DNA of 34,772 bases from an uncultured Lentisphaerota bacterium (GTDB taxonomy: Bacteria; Verrucomicrobiota; Kiritimatiellia; RFP12; UBA1067), in assembly GCA_946413265.1 (NCBI GenBank), contig CAMKJU010000033.1, positions 1 to 34,772 of the forward strand. The letters are read 5' to 3'. The notes beneath the pieces are model-generated. The model was not told the DNA's origin, searched no databases, and worked only from the letters and a program-made list of their open reading frames with translations. Within the stretch, counting starts at the first letter, position 1. Each line of letters opens with the position of its first letter. Position numbers and translations under genes: made by a program. Below are positions 27,923-34,772 of the stretch, piece by piece.

Positions 27923-29299
27923 TTACCTTTTTTCAGAAGAATCGCTTTTGTAGAAAATGTAGGCGCCCTTCTCGATGAGCTTCTCGTTCACCTTGTCGCC
28001 CGTGACAATGCGTCCGCCCATGTAGTAGTATGTTGTGGGTGCGCGCCAGGCCGCGCCGGCAATGCTGTAGGGCGTGATTTCCTCGCTAACGGGACCGCCC
28101 TTTACGTAGCCTGGCATAGCCTCCAATGCCGCAAGGTTGCGCGGGTCGCGAGAGAGAATCTGCGGCGGACGCTCAAGTTTCCTGCCGACGACGGGCTGAT
28201 GATGCGAAGTGTCCGCACTTGGCGCAGGCGGCTTCACCTTCTTCTTCGGAACAATCAGCCTCGCCGTGCTCTTGAAAAACCCGCCAATGTCGGCAAGGAC
28301 GCCCTTCTCCTCTTCCTGATGCGGCGACTCCTTAGGTGGCGGCGACGCAAATTTGGGATGCGCTGGTTTTACAATTGGAGGTGGCACGGGCTTGACTACA
28401 GGAGCGGGCGTCACGGCAATTATCGGCTTCGCAGGCGGCGGCTTGACGGCTATGATTTTCGGCTGTTGCTTCGGCGGTGATGTAGGTTTCTGCACTGGCT
28501 TCGGAGGCGTCTTCGCCATCTGGGGCTTCGGATGCTTCTGCGGCGGCTTCGCCGCCGTCTTGGGTTTCGCCGCCGTTTGGTGTTTCGCTGGCGCTGCCCG
28601 CATCACGACGGGCGCCGGTCGGCGTCCGTATACGGCAGCCATGGTATCGTTCTTTCCGTAGAGAACTTCCGCGAGTTCTGGGTCTCCCTGCACAAGGCGC
28701 TTCGCCTTAAGGTCCGAGTCAGACGCTGGCCGCGCCGTCAGGCCGAGTTTGGCGCGCACGCTCGGCATGGCGAAGAGCATTCCGCAACGTTTGCGCCCGC
28801 GGTGTTTCTTCTTATGCCATGCGTTCGGTGCTCCGTATGCGATGTGGGAATGGCACACGACCCGTGCGTCCGTGATCGAGTAGAGTCGCTTGAGGCGGGC
28901 GATCAGCTCCTTCAGCGCTTCAAGCTGCTGGAGCGTGACCGCCTGGTCGTGATGGCCGACGACCTCAATGCCGATGGAGAACTCGTCGCAGTCCTCCTTG
29001 CCCTGCCACATAGACCGTCCTGCATGGAACGCCTCGCGGTTGTGGTCGACTATGCGGTAGACCGTGCCGTTCTCGACAACGCAGTAGTGGGCCTCGCCAC
29101 GCTCGCTCAGCTTGTTGAGCGAACTTTTCGCGTGCGCCTCGGTGGTGTGCAGCACGATGAGGGTCGTGGCCTTGCGCAGAGGGCGTTCCTTGTTTCGCGG
29201 CGAACGATAGGAATCATTCACCACCAACGGTGCCGCGAGAAGCGGCGCTGACGCGAAAAGCGCCAACGCCAGCCACATCGCTTGCAACCGTCCCGGCAT
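27923..29299 (-). CDS. N-acetylmuramoyl-L-alanine amidase (Amidase_2) with Pro/Lys linker
   Basis: 458 residues. A signal peptide (MPGRLQAMWLALALFASAPL) precedes an Amidase_2 domain (about 40-180). Zinc ligands fit the T7-lysozyme pattern: His51 (IVLHTTE), His149 (VVCHSHIAYG) and Cys171 (RKRCGMLF). It cleaves between MurNAc and L-Ala in peptidoglycan. Residues 235-340 are a Pro/Lys/Ala-rich spacer, followed by a C-terminal region (TPYSIAGAAWRAPTTYYYMG ... YIFYKSD) that may anchor or bind cell wall. It starts 7 bp after gpmI, probably co-transcribed. Confidence 0.88.
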   Translation of the reverse strand: MPGRLQAMWLALALFASAPLLAAPLVVNDSYRSPRNKERPLRKATTLIVLHTTEAHAKSSLNKLSERGEAHYCVVENGTVYRIVDHNREAFHAGRSMWQGKEDCDEFSIGIEVVGHHDQAVTLQQLEALKELIARLKRLYSITDARVVCHSHIAYGAPNAWHKKKHRGRKRCGMLFAMPSVRAKLGLTARPASDSDLKAKRLVQGDPELAEVLYGKNDTMAAVYGRRPAPVVMRAAPAKHQTAAKPKTAAKPPQKHPKPQMAKTPPKPVQKPTSPPKQQPKIIAVKPPPAKPIIAVTPAPVVKPVPPPIVKPAHPKFASPPPKESPHQEEEKGVLADIGGFFKSTARLIVPKKKVKPPAPSADTSHHQPVVGRKLERPPQILSRDPRNLAALEAMPGYVKGGPVSEEITPYSIAGAAWRAPTTYYYMGGRIVTGDKVNEKLIEKGAYIFYKSDSSEKR

Positions 29300-29306
29300 C
29301 CCTCCG

Positions 29307-30893
29307 TCAGATGTTGAGCGCGGTCTTCGACCACGGCTCCTTGCCCGCGAGGAGCGAAGGCGTGGTCATTTCAGGCGGCACGGGCAAGCCCAGCAGCTGC
29401 AGCGCGGTCGGAGCGACGGCGCTCAATTTCGCAAGCGGCGTGAGGCGCACACCAGCCGCGTCCTTCGCCACGTAGAAGCAGTCCACGAGGTTCAGCGTGT
29501 GCGAGGTCTTCACCATGCCGGTCTTGTAGTCGACCATCTGCTCGGCGTTACCGTGGTCGGCGTAGATGAGCACGTGGGCATCCAGTTCCATCAGGCGGGG
29601 CATGATCTTGCCGATGCACTCGTCCACCACCTCAACGGCCTTGGAGGCCGCCTTCGGATCGCCCGTGTGTCCGACCATGTCGCAGTTCGCGTAGTTGACC
29701 ACGATGAAGCCGTAGGGGTTGTTCTCGAGGCGCTTGAGGAGTTCATCCGTCACGTTGTAGGCGTCCATTTCCGGATGGCTCGCGAACGTGGCGGGGTCGA
29801 AACGGCTCTTCACCTCCACCTGGTCCTCGCCTTCGGAGGGCGTGGTGGACTTGCCGTTAAAGAAGCTCGTCACATGACGGAACTTCTGCGTCTCGGCAAG
29901 GCGCAGCTGCTTGATGCCGGCGCGCGACACGACCTCACCTAGGAGGTTGTCCATGCCGCCGCCCGCGCCCATCGCGCCGAGCAGGTAGTCCTCGAACTCG
30001 TCCCAGTAGCGCGTGAAGCCGAGGTACGTGACCTTGGGTTGCGCGTGGCGGTTACCCGCATAGTCGGCGCACACAAACGCCTGCGTAAGCTGGATCGCGC
30101 GGTCCTGGCGGTAGTTCGTGTGCATGATGCAGTCGCCGTCCTTCACGCCTTCGTAGCCATCCACCACGCAACAGGGGATGTACTCGTCCGTCATCGGCGT
30201 GCCGTCTGGCGTCTTGTCGTTTTCGTACGACGCCTTCACGGCCTCCTCGGCGCTTGCGACCTTGCGGCCTTCGCACGACACGATGCAGTTGTAGGCGAGG
30301 TCGGTGAGCGTCCAGTTCTTCACGCGGTCCATGCCGTAGTAGCGGCCCATGACCGTGCCGATCGTGCAGTTGCCAACGGACGCCATCTCGGTTTTCAGGC
30401 GGGCGATGTACTCAAGCGTGGAACGCGGCGGCGTGTCGCGTCCGTCGAGGAACGGATGCACCACGATCTTCCCGGCGGGATTCTCCTGGCGCGCGCGCTT
30501 CATGAGTTTGAAGAGATGCTCCTGGTGGGCGTGGACGCCTTCGTCCTGTAGAAGCCCGAAGAAATGCAGCTGGCTCGCGTTCTTCTTCCAGTTCTCCATC
30601 AGGTTCGCCCACTTCGGGCTCTTGAAAAGCTCACCGGAGGAGAGCCCGTCGTCAATGCGTTTCAGTTCCTGCACCACGATGCGCCCCGCGCCCATGTTGA
30701 GGTGCCCCACCTCGGAACTGCCCTGGTAGCCGTCCGGAAGTCCCACGGCCTCGCCGCAGCAGTCCAGCAGGCAATGCGGGTAGCGCGCGCGGATTTGGTC
30801 GATCACAGGCGTCTTCGCCGCCACCACGGAATTGCCCTCGTGGTATGCGTTCACGCCCCATCCATCGCGGATGATCAATACGACTGGTCTCAT
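29307..30893 (-). CDS. gpmI: 2,3-bisphosphoglycerate-independent phosphoglycerate mutase
   Basis: 528 residues from ATG at 30893. It interconverts 3- and 2-phosphoglycerate using two metal ions. Motifs are VVLIIRDGWGVN, the phosphoserine site GYQGSSEVGHLNMGAGR, VHPFLDGRDTPPRS, GRYYGMDR, MHTNYRQDRAIQLT, NYANCDMVGHTGD and LIYADHGNAEQM. A long A-rich leader with no clear SD precedes the start, and a strong 30-nt hairpin lies about 50 nt upstream. In-frame upstream codons translate the neighbour's Arg/Pro-rich shadow and are not used. Confidence 0.95.
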   Translation of the reverse strand: MRPVVLIIRDGWGVNAYHEGNSVVAAKTPVIDQIRARYPHCLLDCCGEAVGLPDGYQGSSEVGHLNMGAGRIVVQELKRIDDGLSSGELFKSPKWANLMENWKKNASQLHFFGLLQDEGVHAHQEHLFKLMKRARQENPAGKIVVHPFLDGRDTPPRSTLEYIARLKTEMASVGNCTIGTVMGRYYGMDRVKNWTLTDLAYNCIVSCEGRKVASAEEAVKASYENDKTPDGTPMTDEYIPCCVVDGYEGVKDGDCIMHTNYRQDRAIQLTQAFVCADYAGNRHAQPKVTYLGFTRYWDEFEDYLLGAMGAGGGMDNLLGEVVSRAGIKQLRLAETQKFRHVTSFFNGKSTTPSEGEDQVEVKSRFDPATFASHPEMDAYNVTDELLKRLENNPYGFIVVNYANCDMVGHTGDPKAASKAVEVVDECIGKIMPRLMELDAHVLIYADHGNAEQMVDYKTGMVKTSHTLNLVDCFYVAKDAAGVRLTPLAKLSAVAPTALQLLGLPVPPEMTTPSLLAGKEPWSKTALNI

Positions 30894-30941
30894 TTTTTTC
30901 TTTTCTCTTTTCTTTTTCTTCTTCTCGTTTGGAAACACGCT

Positions 30942-30971
30942 CGCCCAGGGCGGCACAAGCCGTCCTGGGCG
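30942..30971. promoter_or_regulatory. 30-nt perfect hairpin upstream of gpmI
   Basis: CGCCCAGG-GCGGC-ACAA-GCCGT-CCTGGGCG forms a 13-bp stem (one G-T pair) with a tetraloop between the Gly/His/Thr-rich gene and gpmI. There is no T-run either side. It may be a weak terminator, an mRNA-end protector or a leader element. Confidence 0.5.
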
Positions 30972-30993
30972 TGATTCGGCTCGACGCGGCCGA

Positions 30994-31500
30994 TCAGTAG
31001 ACAACGGTCGTCGCGGGAGCCGGCGCCGGTACCACCGTCGTGGTCGTCGTGGGAACAACCGTGGTCGTGGGAACAACCGTGGTCGTGGTCGGCACAACCG
31101 TGGTCGTGGTCACGGGAACGACTGCCGGAGCGGGCACCACCACCGCCGGAGCGGTGTAGGGATAGCCGTAGGCGTCATACCACACACCATCGTACCAGCA
31201 GCTGCGGTAGAAGGCGTGCGCACGCAGGCCGCGGTGCCAACCATGCAGACTCGGAGGCGGCGGCAGACGGTGGAAACCGGGACCGGGGCGGTGGAAACCG
31301 GGACCGGGGCGGTGGAAACCGGGACCGTGGTGGTGGTAACCGGGACCGGGGCGGTGGTGATGGCCACCGTGCATGACGGGCGGCGGACGATGAGCACCAG
31401 GACCGGGATGCCGACCCGGACCGGGGCCGGGACGCGCCATCGTGGCGCCGACGCAGGCGCAGACAAGCGCCGCTGCAAGGATGAGTTTGTTCTTGTTCAT
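30994..31500 (-). CDS. Secreted Gly/Pro/His- and Thr/Val-rich low-complexity protein
   Basis: 168 residues with a signal peptide (MNKNKLILAAALVCACVGAT). The mature part has repeats RPGPGFH and HHH (residues 25-80), a short folded-looking Trp/Tyr segment (AHAFYRSCWYDGVWYDAYGY) and a C-terminal run of TTTVVP repeats. His-rich repeats could bind metal; the Thr/Pro tail may be wall-spanning. AGGAGG precedes the ATG. Not recognised. Confidence 0.72.
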   Translation of the reverse strand: MNKNKLILAAALVCACVGATMARPGPGPGRHPGPGAHRPPPVMHGGHHHRPGPGYHHHGPGFHRPGPGFHRPGPGFHRLPPPPSLHGWHRGLRAHAFYRSCWYDGVWYDAYGYPYTAPAVVVPAPAVVPVTTTTVVPTTTTVVPTTTVVPTTTTTVVPAPAPATTVVY

Positions 31501-31576
31501 TGTTTTACCTCCTATTGAGTTACACATGTGGAAAGGCAGACAGCTCACGTAGAACTGACACCTTTTCCGAAAAAAA

Positions 31577-33604
31577 TCACATTGGGTAATCGAGCGCCTC
31601 CGGAATCATGACAGTGGTGAGGCACTTCGCCGCACGGTCCTTCGCGAGACGCGTGCCGGCAAGCGATTCATCGAGCGCAGCACGCAGCGACGCGAACGCC
31701 GACTTGTCCTCCGTCGTCGCGGCGTCAAAGCCATAGACCACGCCCGCGCAGACCTTAGCGGCCTCTCCGGCCACGTCCGCCACGACCGTACCAAGCAGGT
31801 CGTTGAACGTGTTGAGGTAGCTCGGGAGCTCCGGTCCAACCACGGGATGCTCCGCGCCGTTGAGCGCGAGGAAACGGATGTCCTGCCAAAGGCTCGTGGC
31901 GGCCATGAGCCCCGCGAGCGCGTCCGCAAGCGGGAACACCACGCCATGGCGCTGCGAGGAACCGAGCTTCTTGCCGGCTGGATCCTTCGCACCGGCCGCG
32001 AACGCGCGCGTCCAGGCCCACAGACGGAGCGCCGCCGCAAGGGCGTTTGCACCGTTCTCGGCGGCCTTCGGACACGCGGCGAGTTCCTTCTCCCACGCCT
32101 CAAGCTGCGCGAGGAACACGGGGTTCGCCATCGTCTCGGAAATCTGGCGGCGCTGCACGGCCTCGGGACCCTCGTACGTCGCGTCGAGCTGCATGTCCGT
32201 CCACTTGTAGAAGAGGAATCCCGGACAGTCCTCGGTGATGCCGTAGCCGCCCATGAGCGTCACGGCCTCACGCATCACGTTCGCGCCGTGGCCCGTGTTC
32301 CAGAGCTTGCAGCTCGGACACAGGATGTTGCACAGCGCCTGGAGGTACACGTAGCGCACAGTGACGTCGGGATCCTCCATCGGATCCTTCCCTTCCGCTA
32401 GTAACGCGGCTGCGGCGGCCATCGGCGCCTTCATGTTCTTCAGCATCTCGCGGCCCTTGCCGAGCTTCGCCTTCGCCTCGTCCTGGATGAGCTCGAGCGC
32501 GTCGAAGCGGCGGGAGATGTCGAAGCCGAGCGAGGACGCGGCCTCGGCCGTGGCCCACACGTCCGCGAGACGCTCCGTCACGTCCTCCTTCATCTGGAGA
32601 CCCTGCTGGTAACGGGGCGACGTTTCGTCCACGCCCGCCGCGCCGCGGAAGCGCGTGCGCTGGTAACGGATCACGGGCTCGATGGCGCTCATGAGCGAAC
32701 CTGCGCCCATCACGCCCACGCCCACACGCGTCTTGGAGAACACCTGTGCGATGATCTCGGAGTGCGCGAGGTTCGGCACGATCTGTCCGTCCTTGATCGT
32801 GTAGCCGCCTACGATGCGCGAGGCGGGCACGGTCACGTCGATCACGGGGTCGCCCGTGTTGGAGAGCTGGTGGACGCACTTGAGCGTCTGTGCGCCGCGG
32901 TCGAACTTGCCGGGATCTGTCGCCTCCACAATCACCATGCAGCTGCCCTTGATACGGTCGTCGCCGGAGTTGACGGCCACCGTCACATAGTCGGCGATCG
33001 CAATGTTGGTGATGAACCGGCCGCGCTTCTCGACGCGCAGTTTAGGCTCCTCGCCCTCCTTCCACTCCGCCACGCTCACACGTCCACAGAGAACGCCCGT
33101 ATCGACGCCAACGTAGGGAAGCGGCTCAGTGAGCGCGAACGACCCGCGCCACGTCTTGCCCGTCTCGTTGCCGGGCGCGCAACGCGTCATGTAGTAGGCC
33201 TTCTGCTCGTCCGTGCCGAGTTCGGCGATCGGACCCATCGCGAGGCCGTTCACGAGCGCGGACGTCGCGGCGCCGTTGTCCACCCAGCTCAACTCGTAAG
33301 AAAGCAGCGAAGAGGCAAGGTTCTTCGGTCCGTCAAAGAGCCCGCCGTACTCCTGCTTGAGCGTGCTCGCGGTGATGCCGGAGGCGTCGAACGCGTCAAA
33401 CGCGCCCTGCTTCTCGGCCGTCCAGTCGTGCGTCTTGCGTTGGCCGCCCGCCACAAGTTGGGCCACGATGCCGCGTGCCACGCTGCGCGCGCCCGCAACT
33501 GCCATCTGGATGTCGTATCGCTCGGCGAACCGCCACATGATCTGGCGAACCTCGTCGCCAGGGAGCATTTTCATCGTCGGACGCTCGGTCGTTTCAGTCT
33601 GCAT
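31577..33604 (-). CDS. Acyl-CoA dehydrogenase, large form
   Basis: 675 residues from ATG at 33604 with AAGGAAGGA upstream. The FAD-dependent fold is clear: SSLLSYELSWVDNGAATSAL, FALTEPLPYVGVDTG, KTRVGVGVMGAGSL and QALCNILCPSCKLWNTGHGA. LMGGYGITEDCPGFLFYKWT and DATYEGPEAVQRRQI hold the FAD-binding GGYG and the YEG catalytic Glu motif. The length exceeds the usual 380 residues because of a C-terminal helical extension of about 170 residues, as in long-chain or FadE-like forms. Substrate unknown. Extended -10 TGGTATAAT lies upstream. Confidence 0.88.
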   Translation of the reverse strand: MQTETTERPTMKMLPGDEVRQIMWRFAERYDIQMAVAGARSVARGIVAQLVAGGQRKTHDWTAEKQGAFDAFDASGITASTLKQEYGGLFDGPKNLASSLLSYELSWVDNGAATSALVNGLAMGPIAELGTDEQKAYYMTRCAPGNETGKTWRGSFALTEPLPYVGVDTGVLCGRVSVAEWKEGEEPKLRVEKRGRFITNIAIADYVTVAVNSGDDRIKGSCMVIVEATDPGKFDRGAQTLKCVHQLSNTGDPVIDVTVPASRIVGGYTIKDGQIVPNLAHSEIIAQVFSKTRVGVGVMGAGSLMSAIEPVIRYQRTRFRGAAGVDETSPRYQQGLQMKEDVTERLADVWATAEAASSLGFDISRRFDALELIQDEAKAKLGKGREMLKNMKAPMAAAAALLAEGKDPMEDPDVTVRYVYLQALCNILCPSCKLWNTGHGANVMREAVTLMGGYGITEDCPGFLFYKWTDMQLDATYEGPEAVQRRQISETMANPVFLAQLEAWEKELAACPKAAENGANALAAALRLWAWTRAFAAGAKDPAGKKLGSSQRHGVVFPLADALAGLMAATSLWQDIRFLALNGAEHPVVGPELPSYLNTFNDLLGTVVADVAGEAAKVCAGVVYGFDAATTEDKSAFASLRAALDESLAGTRLAKDRAAKCLTTVMIPEALDYPM

Positions 33605-33632
33605 GTCGTTGTCTATTCCTTCCTTGCCCCGC

Positions 33633-33645
33633 ATTATACCATATT
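33633..33645 (-). promoter_or_regulatory. Acyl-CoA dehydrogenase extended -10 box
   Basis: TGGTATAAT on the minus strand about 30 bp before the ATG; no -35 match. Confidence 0.5.
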
Positions 33646-33695
33646 TTTCGGGCGTATGGTACAGATTTCACGGGTTCTCTGCCATTCAACGCCGT

Positions 33696-34772
33696 TCAAC
33701 GCCTATCCGCCCCGGCACGCACGACCTCGAACGAGGCGGAGTCGAACTTACCGGACAGCCTGACGGCAATTCCCTTCTCCATGAGCGTGCGGCCGGCGAC
33801 CGGCTCTTTCGGCAGCTTGGCGTGGAGTTTCGCGCCCTTGTTAATCTCTGTCACGGCGTACTTCGCGTCGGGATCGAGTCCGCGCAGACGCAGCGTCTCC
33901 TCCACGATGATGTCCTTGTCGAGCCCGAGCGCGAACACCGCCGCCGCGTCCTTCGCTTCGCTCGCGAACATGAGCGCGGACATCCTCCCGTCGTATGGCG
34001 AGACGAGACGGTAGAGGTCGCCGCGCTGGACGATCGGGCGGATGCGCTTGTAGTCGGCCACTGCCGCCTTCGCAAACTCGACATCCGCCTTCGAAAGCTT
34101 CGTCGGATGCAGCTCGAAGCCCATGCGTCCGGTCATGGCCACGTCGAAGCGGTACTTCATCGACGAGCCGCGCCGCGTCACGTGGCAGGCCATCGCGCTC
34201 GCAGGATAGAACTGCGACGCGCCCCACTGGATGAACACGCGACGGAACGGGTCGGTGTTGTCGCTCGCCCAGAACTCGTCCGCATAGCGCAGGAAGCCGA
34301 AGTCCATGTGCCCGCCACCCGAGGCGCACGCCTGCACCATGATCTGCGGACGCTTCGCCTGGAGTTTCGCGAGAAGGTCGTAGAGGCCGATCGTGTAGTC
34401 GTACCAGAGATTCGGCTGGCGGTCGGGCTTCAGGTACGTGGAGCCGGGGTTGACGATGTTCTGGTTGCTGTCCCACTTCACGTAGGCGAGCGTGGGCACC
34501 TGCGCGTACACGGCGTCGAGCTGGTTGAAGATGTTCTCGCGCACGGCAGGGTTCGTGTAGTCGAGCACCACTTGCGAGCCGCCGCGCCCGAGGAGGAGCG
34601 AGCGGTTCTGCTCGCGGAGGATCCAGTCGGGATGCGCCTCGGCGAGCCAACTGCCGACGTTGCACATTTCCGGCTCCACCCAGAGGCCGAACTTGAGCCC
34701 GCGCTTGGCGGCCTCGTCCGCGAGCCAGGCGAGGCCGTGCGGCAGCTTCTCGGGGTTCACCACCCAGTCGCC
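33696..34772 (-). CDS. GH36-type alpha-galactosidase, partial (N-terminus off window)
   Basis: An open frame of 359 codons from the window edge to the stop at 33696. The edge reads GDWVVNPEKLPHGL, matching the conserved segment after the substrate-binding Trp. FGLWVEPEMC, the nucleophile motif YVKWDSNQN (Asp codon near 34472) and CASGGGHMDFGFLRYADEFW followed by ASDNTDP (acid/base Asp) identify GH36. It would release terminal alpha-galactose from oligosaccharides such as raffinose or melibiose. The C-terminal beta domain ends normally. The true start is outside the window. Confidence 0.9.
   Translation of the reverse strand, partial: GDWVVNPEKLPHGLAWLADEAAKRGLKFGLWVEPEMCNVGSWLAEAHPDWILREQNRSLLLGRGGSQVVLDYTNPAVRENIFNQLDAVYAQVPTLAYVKWDSNQNIVNPGSTYLKPDRQPNLWYDYTIGLYDLLAKLQAKRPQIMVQACASGGGHMDFGFLRYADEFWASDNTDPFRRVFIQWGASQFYPASAMACHVTRRGSSMKYRFDVAMTGRMGFELHPTKLSKADVEFAKAAVADYKRIRPIVQRGDLYRLVSPYDGRMSALMFASEAKDAAAVFALGLDKDIIVEETLRLRGLDPDAKYAVTEINKGAKLHAKLPKEPVAGRTLMEKGIAVRLSGKFDSASFEVVRAGADRR

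Noticed and set aside
31531..31568. Imperfect inverted repeat after the acyl-CoA dehydrogenase gene as a terminator
   Set aside because: The stem is broken by mismatches and lacks a following T-run.

Overview
The window joins two kinds of DNA. Positions 1 to about 14,540 look like the early region of a temperate phage or related integrated element. Positions about 14,780 to 34,772 look like ordinary bacterial chromosome. The host is most likely a GC-rich member of the PVC superphylum (Verrucomicrobiota, Lentisphaerota or Kiritimatiellota). The best evidence is a 51-residue gene at 21985-22140 that matches the small basic protein known from Chlamydiae, Verrucomicrobia and Lentisphaerae. Wall genes, a Wzz-like protein, a GH36 glycosidase and proteins with Pro/Lys-rich linkers fit a gut or rumen relative. 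This placement is inference.

Phage-like region: about 33 tightly packed genes, all read leftward, mostly joined by ATGA, GTGA or TGATG overlaps. Transcription appears to start at 14466-14494, from a promoter whose spacer holds a perfect 13-bp palindrome; two more copies lie at 13998 and 14055. In order of transcription the cluster encodes: a ribbon-helix-helix protein, a protein with a RAMP/Cas7-like C-terminal glycine loop, an unusual 470-bp tract with a 5-bp period and no credible gene, a second RHH protein, a helix-turn-helix protein, an ERF annealing protein with its DUF1351-like partner, a DUF3127 ssDNA-binding-like protein with an SSB-type tail, many small zinc-ribbon and membrane microproteins (three Lar-like), a fragment resembling the C-terminus of EcoRI-type methyltransferases, an HNH homing endonuclease, a RepA/RecA-like ATPase and an ERCC4 nuclease. 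A second, perfect sigma70 promoter (1605-1633) then drives a 40-codon ORF, a ParB-like protein and a radical SAM protein cut by the window edge. No integrase or structural gene is visible.

Chromosome: leftward purC, an orphan Fis-type protein, ybaB and recR form an overlapping operon. Upstream lie a Wzz-like protein and a Gfo/Idh/MocA dehydrogenase, divergent from dnaX. Then come a D,D-carboxypeptidase, the small basic protein, homoserine dehydrogenase, a secreted triple-repeat protein, an alkaline-phosphatase-superfamily enzyme, tRNA-Asn, an N-acetylmuramoyl-L-alanine amidase, gpmI, a secreted Gly/His/Pro/Thr-rich protein, a large acyl-CoA dehydrogenase and a partial GH36 alpha-galactosidase.

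The strongest unusual structures are (1) the period-5 tract at 12361-12835; (2) a 1.2-kb islet at tRNA-Asn, bounded by perfect 16-bp repeats that include the tRNA 3' end, carrying a HigB/HigA-type pair and a broken DUF4160 gene but no integrase; (3) the palindromic operator set at the start of the phage cluster; and (4) a cluster of hairpins inserted in frame in the carboxypeptidase linker.
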